From: Porphyromonadaceae bacterium UBA7042
GTDB lineage: Bacteria > Bacteroidota > Bacteroidia > Bacteroidales > Muribaculaceae
Direction of reading: 5' to 3'
Assembly (NCBI GenBank): GCA_002494015.1
Contig: DLAR01000103.1
Location: forward strand, 1-24,104
DNA length: 24,104 nucleotides
In this document: positions 14,932-22,092 of the stretch, one piece after another
Numbering within the stretch: position 1 is the stretch's first letter
How the letters are laid out: the number at the start of each line of letters is the position of its first letter
The notes under the pieces: model-generated
What the model saw: the letters and a program-made list of their open reading frames with translations, nothing else
Told to the model about the DNA's origin: nothing
The model's database searches: none
Position numbers and translations under genes: made by a program

Positions 14932-16138
14932 AGGTCCAGTCTCCTCCTTTCTCCATGTCGGCGATTGTCACTCGGAAGCGCATGTGGTCTTCCTCGGGGG
15001 TTATGATTATGTTCTGGATGTCAAACTTGTAGTAGTGGTTGCGAATTACGTTGTAGAATGTGCCTGTGGGGGCATCGGCAGGGTAGGCATCGTCAGTATA
15101 TTTCTTGAACCGGATGCCTCGGTCGCTTTCAAACGTTGTTGTCTCGGCATCTTCCTCGCCACGGGGGCGCACGGTTACGGCGATTGTCGCGCGGGTGTCG
15201 GGGTCGGTTGTGTTGTCCCACTCGGGGATGTAGATGCGGAATTTTTCAGTGCCGTTTTCGACGACAGGGTAGAAGTCAAGTCCGTCGGTGGCGGCGGCGG
15301 TGTATTCCCGGAACGAGTTGTCGATACTGATTGACTCGGTGGCGCCGGTGGTGAGGTCAACGCCGCCGGGTACGGTGAAACCTCCGGCGTTGCGGCGGTC
15401 GATGGCGACGGAGACTATTTCATATTCGCTGAGGGCCTGACTCTCGGCGGCAAGTGCCACGTCGACCTTGGCGGCGGCGCGGAGCAGATGGATTGTGCCG
15501 ATTTCGTTCCGATAGCCGGGGGTGAAGTCGAGGGTCTTGGTCACGAGGCCATACATGGGGATGGTCTGCGCGGGACCTGCCTCGGTGTTGGCCCAGCTGT
15601 AGGCCCACTCGTCGATAGCGGTGTTGAAGAACCCGGTCGCCGGGGTCTCGACATCGGGAGTGTTGGCGGTAATGACGATTTTGTATTGTTTGCCTGATTC
15701 GAGTGACACGTCTTTGCCTGTGACGGTGCCTTCAAAGGTGTAATTGTTCTTGTTGTCTTTGTCGCGGATTGCTATGAGCGAGGTTATGGTGGCGGCAAGG
15801 TCGCCCTCGTTATTGACGATGGTGACGCGGAGCGAGCGGGGGTCGATGGTGTTGTCATAGTCGTCGCCGGGATCCCAATCGGGGAATTCTCCCGAGATTC
15901 CTTCACCCCAGTTTTCGTAAGAGCCGTCGGTGCGCGAGGCAAGGACAGGCGGGGCAGCCTTATCGTTCATGGCAAGCCTGAAGGAGAGCCTGACCTCTGT
16001 CGCGGTGTTGCTGCTGCTGTTGTCACCGGGAGCGTCGGGTGTGGGGTAGTCGTCATAAACGATCCCACACGATGACGCTGCCAAAGCCACGATGCAGAGT
16101 GTAAGCGATAGTGTTAATATGTTGGTTTGTAGAGACAT
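14921..16138 (-). CDS. Minor fimbrial subunit lipoprotein (Mfa-like)
   Basis: This is a 405-residue SPII lipoprotein (lipobox ASSC, Cys24). Segments typical of FimA/Mfa-type subunits are visible: the strand ADLEGD-like NNEGDLAATITSL, GKQYKIVITANTP, IGTIHLLRAAAKVDVALA, GTFYNVIRNHYYKFDI and a terminal GGDWTYEY. The family uses SPII export, then arginine-gingipain-like cleavage and donor-strand assembly on the outer membrane. The start is placed at 16138 (MSLQTNILTLSL) because the in-frame upstream extension to 16186 reads through the intergenic AT-rich sequence and spoils the signal peptide. The 3' end overlaps the next gene by 11 bp. Confidence 0.83.
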   Translation of the reverse strand: MSLQTNILTLSLTLCIVALAASSCGIVYDDYPTPDAPGDNSSSNTATEVRLSFRLAMNDKAAPPVLASRTDGSYENWGEGISGEFPDWDPGDDYDNTIDPRSLRVTIVNNEGDLAATITSLIAIRDKDNKNNYTFEGTVTGKDVSLESGKQYKIVITANTPDVETPATGFFNTAIDEWAYSWANTEAGPAQTIPMYGLVTKTLDFTPGYRNEIGTIHLLRAAAKVDVALAAESQALSEYEIVSVAIDRRNAGGFTVPGGVDLTTGATESISIDNSFREYTAAATDGLDFYPVVENGTEKFRIYIPEWDNTTDPDTRATIAVTVRPRGEEDAETTTFESDRGIRFKKYTDDAYPADAPTGTFYNVIRNHYYKFDIQNIIITPEEDHMRFRVTIADMEKGGDWTYEY

Positions 16139-16177
16139 TTGTTTTAATTCATAAATCATCATGCACAATGCATAATT

Positions 16178-16212
16178 AATTCTCAATTTTCAATTCTCAA
16201 TTCTCAATTCTC
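16178..16212. repeat. Heptanucleotide tandem array (AATTCTC)n
   Basis: There are five consecutive 7-bp units at 16178, 16185, 16192, 16199 and 16206; the second is AATTTTC. On the minus strand the array starts at the stop codon of the Mfa2-like gene (16211-16213) and fills part of the 72-bp gap before the next fimbrial gene. The placement parallels the TTATCTG array at 181-229. Confidence 0.9.
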
Positions 16213-17275
16213 ATTGGAGCGTGGAGTTGTTGTAGACCACAAACCATTTGTTGATGTGAATCTGCTTGGTTGCCCAGTTGTTTTGGTCATCGAGCAGGAA
16301 CGTCATTGTGTAGCGATCCTGACGGTCGAGGAACTCGTTGTCGCTCATGGAGTATCCGTCAAAAGCCTTGGTCATGAGCGCCAAGTCGATGGCGGGGAGG
16401 GAGAATATTACTTTTCCGGTCGAGATTTCGGTGACGCGGAGCACGGCGTTGTTGGTGTCAAGCAGGCGGCCTACAGAAATCTCGGCAGCCACGGCGTTGA
16501 TGACGGTAGTCGCGGGTCGGTCGGCCGATAGTTCGGGGTCTTGGGCGAGGGCGGCAATCTGTGTTTCGGGAAACTTGAGCTGAGCCGACGCGCCCTCGAT
16601 TTCAAAGGCATGGTAGGTGACGCGGGAGTCGGCGAGGAGCTTGTTGTCGCAGCCCATGTGGCCGTTGTCGTCGCTGATGTCAAACTTGAAGTTCTTCGGG
16701 TCCATCGTCTGATTGCCTTGGTTCTGCAGCACGATGCGGAAGATGTTGGTGTTCTTTATAAGCTCCATCGGGATAACGTGGTCGCCGGGTTCATCGGCGA
16801 TGGTGATGTTTTTCTTTCCGTGGAACATGTGCATGAGGTTGCGGTATATGTCGCCGTTGTCGTCGCGGTTTATGCGGCATGTGAAGTCGGGCGTGCGGTC
16901 TGTTTCCTCGCCCCGGCTGTCGGGGTTGACGGTAAAGGCGGGATTGTCTTTCACGCCGCACCATGCGAGGAGGGTGTAGTCGCCCGTGGGGAGGTCGGTG
17001 AGACGGATGGAGAAGTTTTCGGCATTTTCTTGGGTGACAGGCTCGCTGAATGACCTGACAAGCCGTTCGGAGCGGTCAAAGACATAAAGGTTGACCGATG
17101 CCACTTCATAGGGGAATGCGTCACCATATTTCAGATGGTGGATGTATTTGAATTTCACCTCATACCGGGATTCGCAGTCACCTTCGTTGTCAAAGATGGT
17201 GCTGTCACACGATACTGTCGACACGGTCAGTGCCGCAAGAGAGAGAAGTGTTGCAAATGTCTTGGTCAGTTTCAT
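16211..17275 (-). CDS. FimB/Mfa2-family fimbrial anchor lipoprotein
   Basis: This 354-residue SPII lipoprotein (lipobox TVSC, Cys23) carries the Mfa2/FimB pattern: YEVKFKYIHHLKYGDAFPYEVASVNLYVFD, LPTGDYTLLAWCGVKD, NITIADEPGDHVIPMELIKNTNIFRIVLQN and a final INKWFVVYNN. In Porphyromonas this subunit anchors the fimbria in the outer membrane and limits its length; the same role is inferred here. It follows the major subunit gene after 234 bp that include a terminator-like hairpin, so it is probably made at a lower level than the shaft protein. Its stop is embedded in a heptamer array. Confidence 0.92.
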   Translation of the reverse strand: MKLTKTFATLLSLAALTVSTVSCDSTIFDNEGDCESRYEVKFKYIHHLKYGDAFPYEVASVNLYVFDRSERLVRSFSEPVTQENAENFSIRLTDLPTGDYTLLAWCGVKDNPAFTVNPDSRGEETDRTPDFTCRINRDDNGDIYRNLMHMFHGKKNITIADEPGDHVIPMELIKNTNIFRIVLQNQGNQTMDPKNFKFDISDDNGHMGCDNKLLADSRVTYHAFEIEGASAQLKFPETQIAALAQDPELSADRPATTVINAVAAEISVGRLLDTNNAVLRVTEISTGKVIFSLPAIDLALMTKAFDGYSMSDNEFLDRQDRYTMTFLLDDQNNWATKQIHINKWFVVYNNSTLQ

Positions 17276-17314
17276 GTTTAGGATTGCTGATTGGTCAAGT
17301 GGTTGTTATGATGG

Positions 17315-17385
17315 CGGAAACGGTGGGGGTTTCCGTGGTGAGGTCAGTTTTTTGATGGCATCTGCGGGATGCATGGCGCGCCATG
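17315..17385. repeat. Two small palindromes upstream of the Mfa2-like gene
   Basis: CGGAAAC (17315-17321) pairs with GTTTCCG (17329-17335), and CATGGCGCGCCATG (17372-17385) is a perfect 14-bp palindrome. Both lie in the 234-bp gap between the major subunit and anchor genes and could be operator sites or leader structure. Confidence 0.6.
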
Positions 17386-17421
17386 GCGGGCGCGGGGTGA
17401 GGGAGAGGTTGCGGGGAAGGA

Positions 17422-17468
17422 GAAAAATCGCGGAGGCGCGAGGCCGCGGGGCTGAACGCCTCCGCGAT
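17422..17468 (-). terminator. Terminator-like hairpin between major subunit and anchor genes
   Basis: On the minus strand, 41 bp after the major subunit stop, ATCGCGGAGGCG (17468 to 17457) and CGCCTCCGCGAT (17438 to 17427) form a 12-bp perfect stem around an 18-nt loop. It is directly followed by TTTTTC (17426-17421). This is a standard intrinsic terminator inside the presumed operon, which suggests partial readthrough. Confidence 0.85.
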
Positions 17469-17509
17469 GGTTTAATGGTTTGTGAGAATGAGAGGAAAGA
17501 ATGAGGGGA

Positions 17510-19111
17510 TTATTCGAGAGTAAGGTTCTGTCCGACAACGCGCCATTTCAGCAGGGCGATGCGGGCCGAAACGTAGGATTCGGGTTCGTCGGTCGGACGC
17601 TCGGGGTCGATGTCTTCAGTGGGGTCGAATACGGGGGTTCCGAGACCGGTGATACCGTCGAGAGTCACGTCGTAGATGTGGTTGCGGATGAGGGCGGCGA
17701 GCTCCGATCTCTGGTGGTTGAAACCGATGTGTTTGATTTCGGCGAAGTAGTAGGTGAGGCCGTTTTTCCACTCGATAGCCGGTTTCACTGACGCAATAAA
17801 GTCGCTGTAGACTGTTTCGTCTTTGAGGGGTTTGGTTTTGAGCGCGGTGTCTTTGATTTTGACAGTTATTCTGTAGGGGTGTACATTGTCGTCGGTCTTC
17901 ACGCGCACAACTTCGAGATCCTCCACGGCATAGTCACCGGTGTGTTTGCCGTCACTCTCGGTGGTCTGCCACTGAATGCCTGCGGTTTTTAATTCGTAGG
18001 CCATGCGGGTCAGGTAGTCGTTGTCTTCTTTGAAATATTTGTCGAGATAGCGGATGAGGTTTGTTGCCTTCCCGTCAATCTGAAGTTCGGCGGCTACGAT
18101 GATTTTGGTGGCCTTGGAGGTCATGCCAGCCTGGAGTGGGAGGCTTGAGTCCATATTGTTGGGGCAAAGATATTGAGAGAAGGCCCCGGTGGTGTTTTCT
18201 CCCGATATATTGTTCCAGGTTAGGTGGCTGACTTCAGAGGAGGGGACGGTTGCCCAGTAAGAGCGGAAATTGGCCTTGTCGTTCCAGTCCCATCCTTGGC
18301 TGACGTTATCAATGTTTTTAACGAGTGAGATTGCGCTCGTGGTGTTTATAATCTGATAGCCTTTGATTTCAGGCACAATGGTCACGTCGGTTTTATTGTT
18401 TTCGCTGTCGGTTGTAGTGATGTTGTTTGACTTCACGGCGAAAGTCGTGTTTTTCTTGACCTGGACTTTGGCAAGGACACGCTCAACATAGATGTCAACA
18501 GTGTTGGTCGTTGTGGCTTGGGCTGCTTCATACGAGTCAAAGATTGCTCCCGTAATCTTGGCGGCATAAATGTTTTTGCCACCGCCTGTAGCGGTGCCGT
18601 CGTTATAGGCCGAGTTGGTCATAACGAATTTGCCCGACTCGGTGGAGGTGTATGCCCCAACGGTTTTGCGCACTGCGTCAAGGTTGCCTTTTGAACGGAT
18701 GGTTGTTTCAAGATCGGCCGGGGGGTTGAGCACGGCAATGACGCTTTCGGGCTTGATTGAGGATCCTTTGAGGGTCACGACAGTCTTGGCTTCTTTGTCA
18801 ATGGTGTTGGCCGTACCTGGTTTCCATTCGTTGATGGTGACATTGGGCACAATTTCGGAGATGTTGCCATTGGCGCCGAAGAAAATAAACATGGCGTTGG
18901 TCACCTTTGACTCAGCCTCAGACCCGTTTACATATTCGGGTTCTTTGTCTTCATAGCGGCTACCCATGCTGCCGGGGGTGCAGAGACGCACGGCGACGTA
19001 GTTGAAATCACCGGTTTCGACATTGTTCCCACCGTTGGCGGGCTCGTCGCTGGAGCAGGCTGTAAATGCTAAACCTGCGGCCATCGCGAAATACAGATTT
19101 TTTAATTTCAT
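17510..19111 (-). CDS. Mfa1-type major fimbrial subunit lipoprotein
   Basis: This 533-residue SPII lipoprotein (lipobox FTAC, Cys19; MKLKNLYFAMAAGLAFTACSSD) has the two-domain build of FimA/Mfa1 fimbrillins. The N-terminal half carries VTNAMFIFFGANG, SVIAVLNPP and the segment VDIYVERVLAKVQVKKN, which is the usual 'VERAVAKV' region. The C-terminal half ends in ISYVSARIALLKWRVVGQNLTLE-like strands that act as donor strand in the family (here YVSARIALLKWRVVGQ). It should form the fimbrial shaft after proteolytic removal of the N-terminal part. It is first in the operon, preceded by 708 bp without a gene and followed by a terminator-like hairpin. No clean promoter motif was found within the first 200 bp upstream. 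Confidence 0.92.
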   Translation of the reverse strand: MKLKNLYFAMAAGLAFTACSSDEPANGGNNVETGDFNYVAVRLCTPGSMGSRYEDKEPEYVNGSEAESKVTNAMFIFFGANGNISEIVPNVTINEWKPGTANTIDKEAKTVVTLKGSSIKPESVIAVLNPPADLETTIRSKGNLDAVRKTVGAYTSTESGKFVMTNSAYNDGTATGGGKNIYAAKITGAIFDSYEAAQATTTNTVDIYVERVLAKVQVKKNTTFAVKSNNITTTDSENNKTDVTIVPEIKGYQIINTTSAISLVKNIDNVSQGWDWNDKANFRSYWATVPSSEVSHLTWNNISGENTTGAFSQYLCPNNMDSSLPLQAGMTSKATKIIVAAELQIDGKATNLIRYLDKYFKEDNDYLTRMAYELKTAGIQWQTTESDGKHTGDYAVEDLEVVRVKTDDNVHPYRITVKIKDTALKTKPLKDETVYSDFIASVKPAIEWKNGLTYYFAEIKHIGFNHQRSELAALIRNHIYDVTLDGITGLGTPVFDPTEDIDPERPTDEPESYVSARIALLKWRVVGQNLTLE

Positions 19112-19249
19112 AATTTTGGAATTAAATAATGGTTTGTTAGGTTATTGTAAATTATTAGAAAACAAGATTTAGGATATGCACCGCGTCTCTTTGTGAGGGG
19201 TGAGGGCGATGCTTTTTATAGGCTGATGCCGGTTCAGAATCGGTGGGCA

Positions 19250-19297
19250 TTAAGCAACGGCCTAGGCCGTTGCTTAAAAGCCATGGCTTTTAAGCAA
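19250..19297. promoter_or_regulatory. Two overlapping perfect 28-bp palindromes
   Basis: 19250-19277 and 19270-19297 are each perfect 28-bp palindromes sharing 8 bp. The middle arm TTGCTTAA (19270-19277) can pair with TTAAGCAA on the left (19250-19257) or on the right (19290-19297), so in RNA the two hairpins exclude each other. They lie 139 bp upstream of the major fimbrial subunit start. The regulatory role is inferred. Confidence 0.75.
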
Positions 19298-19760
19298 AAC
19301 TTGTTAAAGGTCATTGAACCACATCAGTAGGTCCGTTACACGGGGCTACAATGGTGGGGAAGACAGAATCTGACGGTAAGATACGGGGACTTGACCGGTG
19401 TAGCGAAATCGGAAGATACAATATCAATGTGTCTTGATTCTTGATTATGTAATGGACTGTAGAGGATAATGGGAACGGTTCAGTTTAGCGGTTAGTAGGT
19501 TTTAAATCATGGATTAGAATGCGGAGAGTGGCGGGTGCCAATTCAATGCAATAAGGTAGAGAAACGTTCAGAAAAAAATTTGAGAACGTCAGGGTACAAT
19601 ACAATATAAATTCTGCAAAATTGCAGTGTGAATTCTAAATTCAGTCGGTGGTTTGTAGTAGTGAGGATGGGTTGAGAGGGTGGTTAATGCAAGACCCGGG
19701 TTTATGGCTTTGCGGGGAACGGTTCATGACGTGGAGAGCTGAGGGCGGGGAAGATATTGG

Positions 19761-19808
19761 ACAGCGTCGCGCCTGAGGCCGATTGATCGCGCTGCGGCGC
19801 GACGCTGT
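19761..19808 (-). terminator. Inverted repeat after the DUF3868 gene
   Basis: ACAGCGTCGCGCC (19761-19773) and its exact complement (19796-19808) flank a 22-nt segment 11 bp beyond the stop of the DUF3868 gene. The stem is GC-rich but no T-run follows, so it is an atypical terminator or a 3'-end-protecting hairpin. Confidence 0.5.
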
Positions 19809-19819
19809 GGTTGTGGGCG

Positions 19820-21262
19820 TTAATTATTTTCAGCTTCTTCAAAGAGATTCAAGGTCTCAAGAGCCGCAGCGGCGTTAGGCTCGCCCATATTCTGAGCTTT
19901 TTCGAGCAGAGTGCGTGCGGTCTTGAAGTCGCGCTGCTTGGCAGCAAGGACACCGCGGGTGTAGACAGCCTCGCGTGAATCGCCGGCTTTTCTGAGGAAC
20001 GTTTCGGCAGCTTTGAGGTCGCCGCGCGAGAGCGACGCGCTTGCCGCGTTGAGGTTGGCGGCATTGTCGGCGGGGAACATGCGCACGGCGGTCTCGAATA
20101 TCTCACAGAAGTCGTCACTTCCGGGCTCCAGACCCTGAGCGGCGAGATAGAACTCGTTGAGCGACAGTTTCTGAGGCGCGTTTTTCACGAGGTTGCGGAT
20201 TTCGTTGACATCGGTAAACTCGCGGATGGTGAAGTTGATGGTGTAGTCAGAGTGACGGAGTGCGGGGTATACCTCGCGGAGAAGGTAGGCATAGTCGCCG
20301 GGGAAGTTCTTCTTGATGCGTGCATCCTTGACATCGGGAGCGAGGTTTGAGTCAATGATTTCAAGAATGCCGGTCTTGCCGGGTAGGGCAGATGTCACGA
20401 CATACTCGCGGAGTCCGTCCCAGTCTTCGGGGTCGTAGGATGTGCGGATAAATCCTGTGCCGAAGTGATAGAGGCTTTCGACATAGTCTTTAAGAGCCTC
20501 GGTACGGCCTTTGGCAAGACGCTCGTTGTTGGCATAAGTGCCTTCGGGCGAGGCGAAACCTTTGATTGATAGGGAGGTAATGGTTATATCCTTGTCGTTG
20601 CGCACGCTGTCGATGTTGTTGCGGATTTTGGCAAGCTCGACAACGTTTCCGCGATAGTCGGGGTAGATGACAGTCTTGTTGACGGGGAAGTCGATATATG
20701 CCCGGTTGTCCACGCTGCGGGTCTTTGTTTCCTCGGCAGCCGGGGTTATGAAGGCAAAAGCGGCCTCGAAAACCTCGGGAGCGATGCGGGGTGACTTGAA
20801 CGGGCCGAAAACAGCCATCTCGTCACAACCAAGCAGGAGGTTGCAGCATCCGTAGTTGCAGTCGCGGAACACGAGTTTCGCGCCTTCCATCCACGGCTCG
20901 TAGGCCACATTTATATTATAGTCGACCGATGCGGGAGCCTCCTTGGAGCGGTAGGCCATTTCGCGGTCGCCTGAAATCATTCCTTTTCCGGCGCGGATGT
21001 AGTGGTAGTAGCGGTTGCGGCCGTAGATTCCGATAGCGGGGAGTTCAAGCTCGTTAGCGCCATTGACGATGACGGGTGTGAGGATTAGTGCTTGGTTTCG
21101 GTCGACCTTGATGTCAGACAGCACTACGTCCATGTCGACAGTTACCAGCTCGCCGTTGCGCACCATGCGCTGGTTCTGGATGAATGGTTGTCCGGAGGTT
21201 TCGGCCACAGAGGCTAAGGATGTAGCGATTAAAGCGGCCGACAACAGTATAGAGCGTTTCAT
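19820..21262 (-). CDS. DUF3868 protein with OmpA-like and TPR-like C-terminus
   Basis: This is an exported protein of 480 residues (signal peptide MKRSILLSAALIATSLASVAE). The N-terminal ~100 residues match the DUF3868 pattern (VTVDMDVVLSDIKVDRNQALILTPVI, LPAIGIYGRNRYYHY). A cysteine cluster, CNYGCCNLLLGC, follows. Residues ~200-330 resemble an OmpA-type domain (FPVNKTVIYPDYRGN, SIKGFASPEGTYANNERLAKGRTEAL), and the last ~100 residues form TPR-like helices. Such genes regularly accompany FimA/Mfa loci in Bacteroidales, so a periplasmic or cell-wall-linked role in fimbrial assembly is inferred. The start at 21262 gives the best signal peptide; an ATG at 21271 would add three residues. It lies 18 bp after the DUF3575 gene. 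Confidence 0.88.
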   Translation of the reverse strand: MKRSILLSAALIATSLASVAETSGQPFIQNQRMVRNGELVTVDMDVVLSDIKVDRNQALILTPVIVNGANELELPAIGIYGRNRYYHYIRAGKGMISGDREMAYRSKEAPASVDYNINVAYEPWMEGAKLVFRDCNYGCCNLLLGCDEMAVFGPFKSPRIAPEVFEAAFAFITPAAEETKTRSVDNRAYIDFPVNKTVIYPDYRGNVVELAKIRNNIDSVRNDKDITITSLSIKGFASPEGTYANNERLAKGRTEALKDYVESLYHFGTGFIRTSYDPEDWDGLREYVVTSALPGKTGILEIIDSNLAPDVKDARIKKNFPGDYAYLLREVYPALRHSDYTINFTIREFTDVNEIRNLVKNAPQKLSLNEFYLAAQGLEPGSDDFCEIFETAVRMFPADNAANLNAASASLSRGDLKAAETFLRKAGDSREAVYTRGVLAAKQRDFKTARTLLEKAQNMGEPNAAAALETLNLFEEAENN

Positions 21263-21280
21263 ATCAGTCATGTTAAACGG

Positions 21281-21847
21281 TTAAAAAAGATATACTATGT
21301 TTATAGCCGCTTTAGTGGGCCCGAAATAATTGTGAGTGCGGTCCGACGCGGTTTTTTGCCCGCAACCGGCACACTTGAATGTGTCAAACTTGGTGTAGGC
21401 ATACCCGATGCCGATTTCGGCTTCGAGGTTCCAGTGTTTTCCAAGAATCCAGGTATATCCGTAGGCGATACCTGCACCGGCGGCCCATCCCTGGTAGCGG
21501 TGGTCTTCAAGGCCGTCGAATACGGGGTTCTTGATGCCGCCGACGTTGTACTGGCCACCTATTGCATGGAGGCCGAAGAAGTGTCCGGCCCAGCGGTCGC
21601 AGAGCCAATAGCGTACTTCGGGCTGTACAAACCAGTGTTTCCAACGCTTGCCTTTGGAAAATTTCCATGCGTTGAAGTCGCCTGAAACGTCAAGAGTCCA
21701 TTTCGGGGCGAGCCCGAATTCAATACCGGCATTTACGTTGAGTAAAGCGTCGTAAAGCAGGTTGCTCTTTAGCGCTACTGTTTGGCTTTTGATGCCTTGA
21801 CAGCAGAATAATGCTAATAGCATGGCTGTGATGATTTTGATTTTCAT
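21281..21847 (-). CDS. DUF3575 outer-membrane beta-barrel protein
   Basis: This is a 188-residue protein with a signal peptide (MKIKIITAMLLALFCCQGIKSQ). Alternating amphipathic strands run through the whole mature part: VALKSNLLYDALLNVNAGIEFGL, WTLDVSGDFNAW, WFVQPEVRYWLCDRWAGHFFGLHAIGG, GAGIAYGYTWIL and LEAEIGIGYAYTKF. The terminal VYLF fits an outer-membrane barrel insertion signal. The DUF3575 assignment rests on this pattern and on its pairing with DUF3868, a known neighbourhood of Bacteroidales fimbrial clusters. It is first gene of a two-gene operon with its own promoter, separate from the subunit operon. Confidence 0.9.
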   Translation of the reverse strand: MKIKIITAMLLALFCCQGIKSQTVALKSNLLYDALLNVNAGIEFGLAPKWTLDVSGDFNAWKFSKGKRWKHWFVQPEVRYWLCDRWAGHFFGLHAIGGQYNVGGIKNPVFDGLEDHRYQGWAAGAGIAYGYTWILGKHWNLEAEIGIGYAYTKFDTFKCAGCGQKTASDRTHNYFGPTKAAINIVYLF

Positions 21848-21914
21848 AGAATTATCTATATTATGTCAATTGATAGGCAATAGTCTTGATGGTAACTGTG
21901 TTCTGCCAACGCGA

Positions 21915-21946
21915 CAAAGTTAAGGATTTTTAAACTTATATGCAAG
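21915..21946 (-). promoter_or_regulatory. Promoter of the DUF3575-DUF3868 operon
   Basis: On the minus strand CTTG (21946-21943), a 20-bp spacer and TAACTTTG (21922-21915) match the Bacteroidota consensus except for one base in the -33 box. The leader to the ATG at 21847 would be about 60 nt. Confidence 0.7.
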
Positions 21947-22033
21947 AAAATAAATTGTCAAAATGGGTAATTGTGGTATTTCATGAGATTGTACAAATAT
22001 TTGGATATATAAGGTCAAATTTCGTGGTAAAGT

Positions 22034-22078
22034 AAAAAACGCACGAATGTCAGGGAATATATTTCTGACATTCGTGCG
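22034..22078 (-). terminator. Rho-independent terminator of the fumarase gene
   Basis: On the minus strand a perfect 14-bp stem, CGCACGAATGTCAG (22078-22065) with 22053-22040, and an 11-nt AT-rich loop are followed by TTTTTT (22039-22034). It begins 14 bp after the fumarase stop. Confidence 0.93.
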
Positions 22079-22092
22079 GCAGTGTGGCGCTG

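Larger units (their letters stand above)
19112..19819. other. 708-bp gene-free region upstream of the fimbrial operon
   Basis: No credible open reading frame or RNA gene was found. It holds two overlapping perfect palindromes (19250-19297) and a 13-bp inverted repeat close to the DUF3868 gene (19761-19808). The middle (19300-19750) shows no structure I can interpret. It likely contains the promoter and a long leader of the major subunit gene. Confidence 0.7.

Noticed and set aside
19336..19420. Short similarity to 16S rRNA (TACAATGGTGGGGA at 19348-19361 and GGTGTAGCG with GAAAT nearby)
   Set aside because: The matches are only 9-14 bases, come from different parts of 16S in the wrong order, and have no flanking rRNA sequence. 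Chance is the simplest explanation.
19112..19819. Invertible promoter (phase-variable switch) for the fimbrial operon
   Set aside because: I looked for matching inverted repeats flanking a promoter and for a nearby recombinase. The inverted repeats present are adjacent palindromes with short spacers, and no recombinase gene is in the window.
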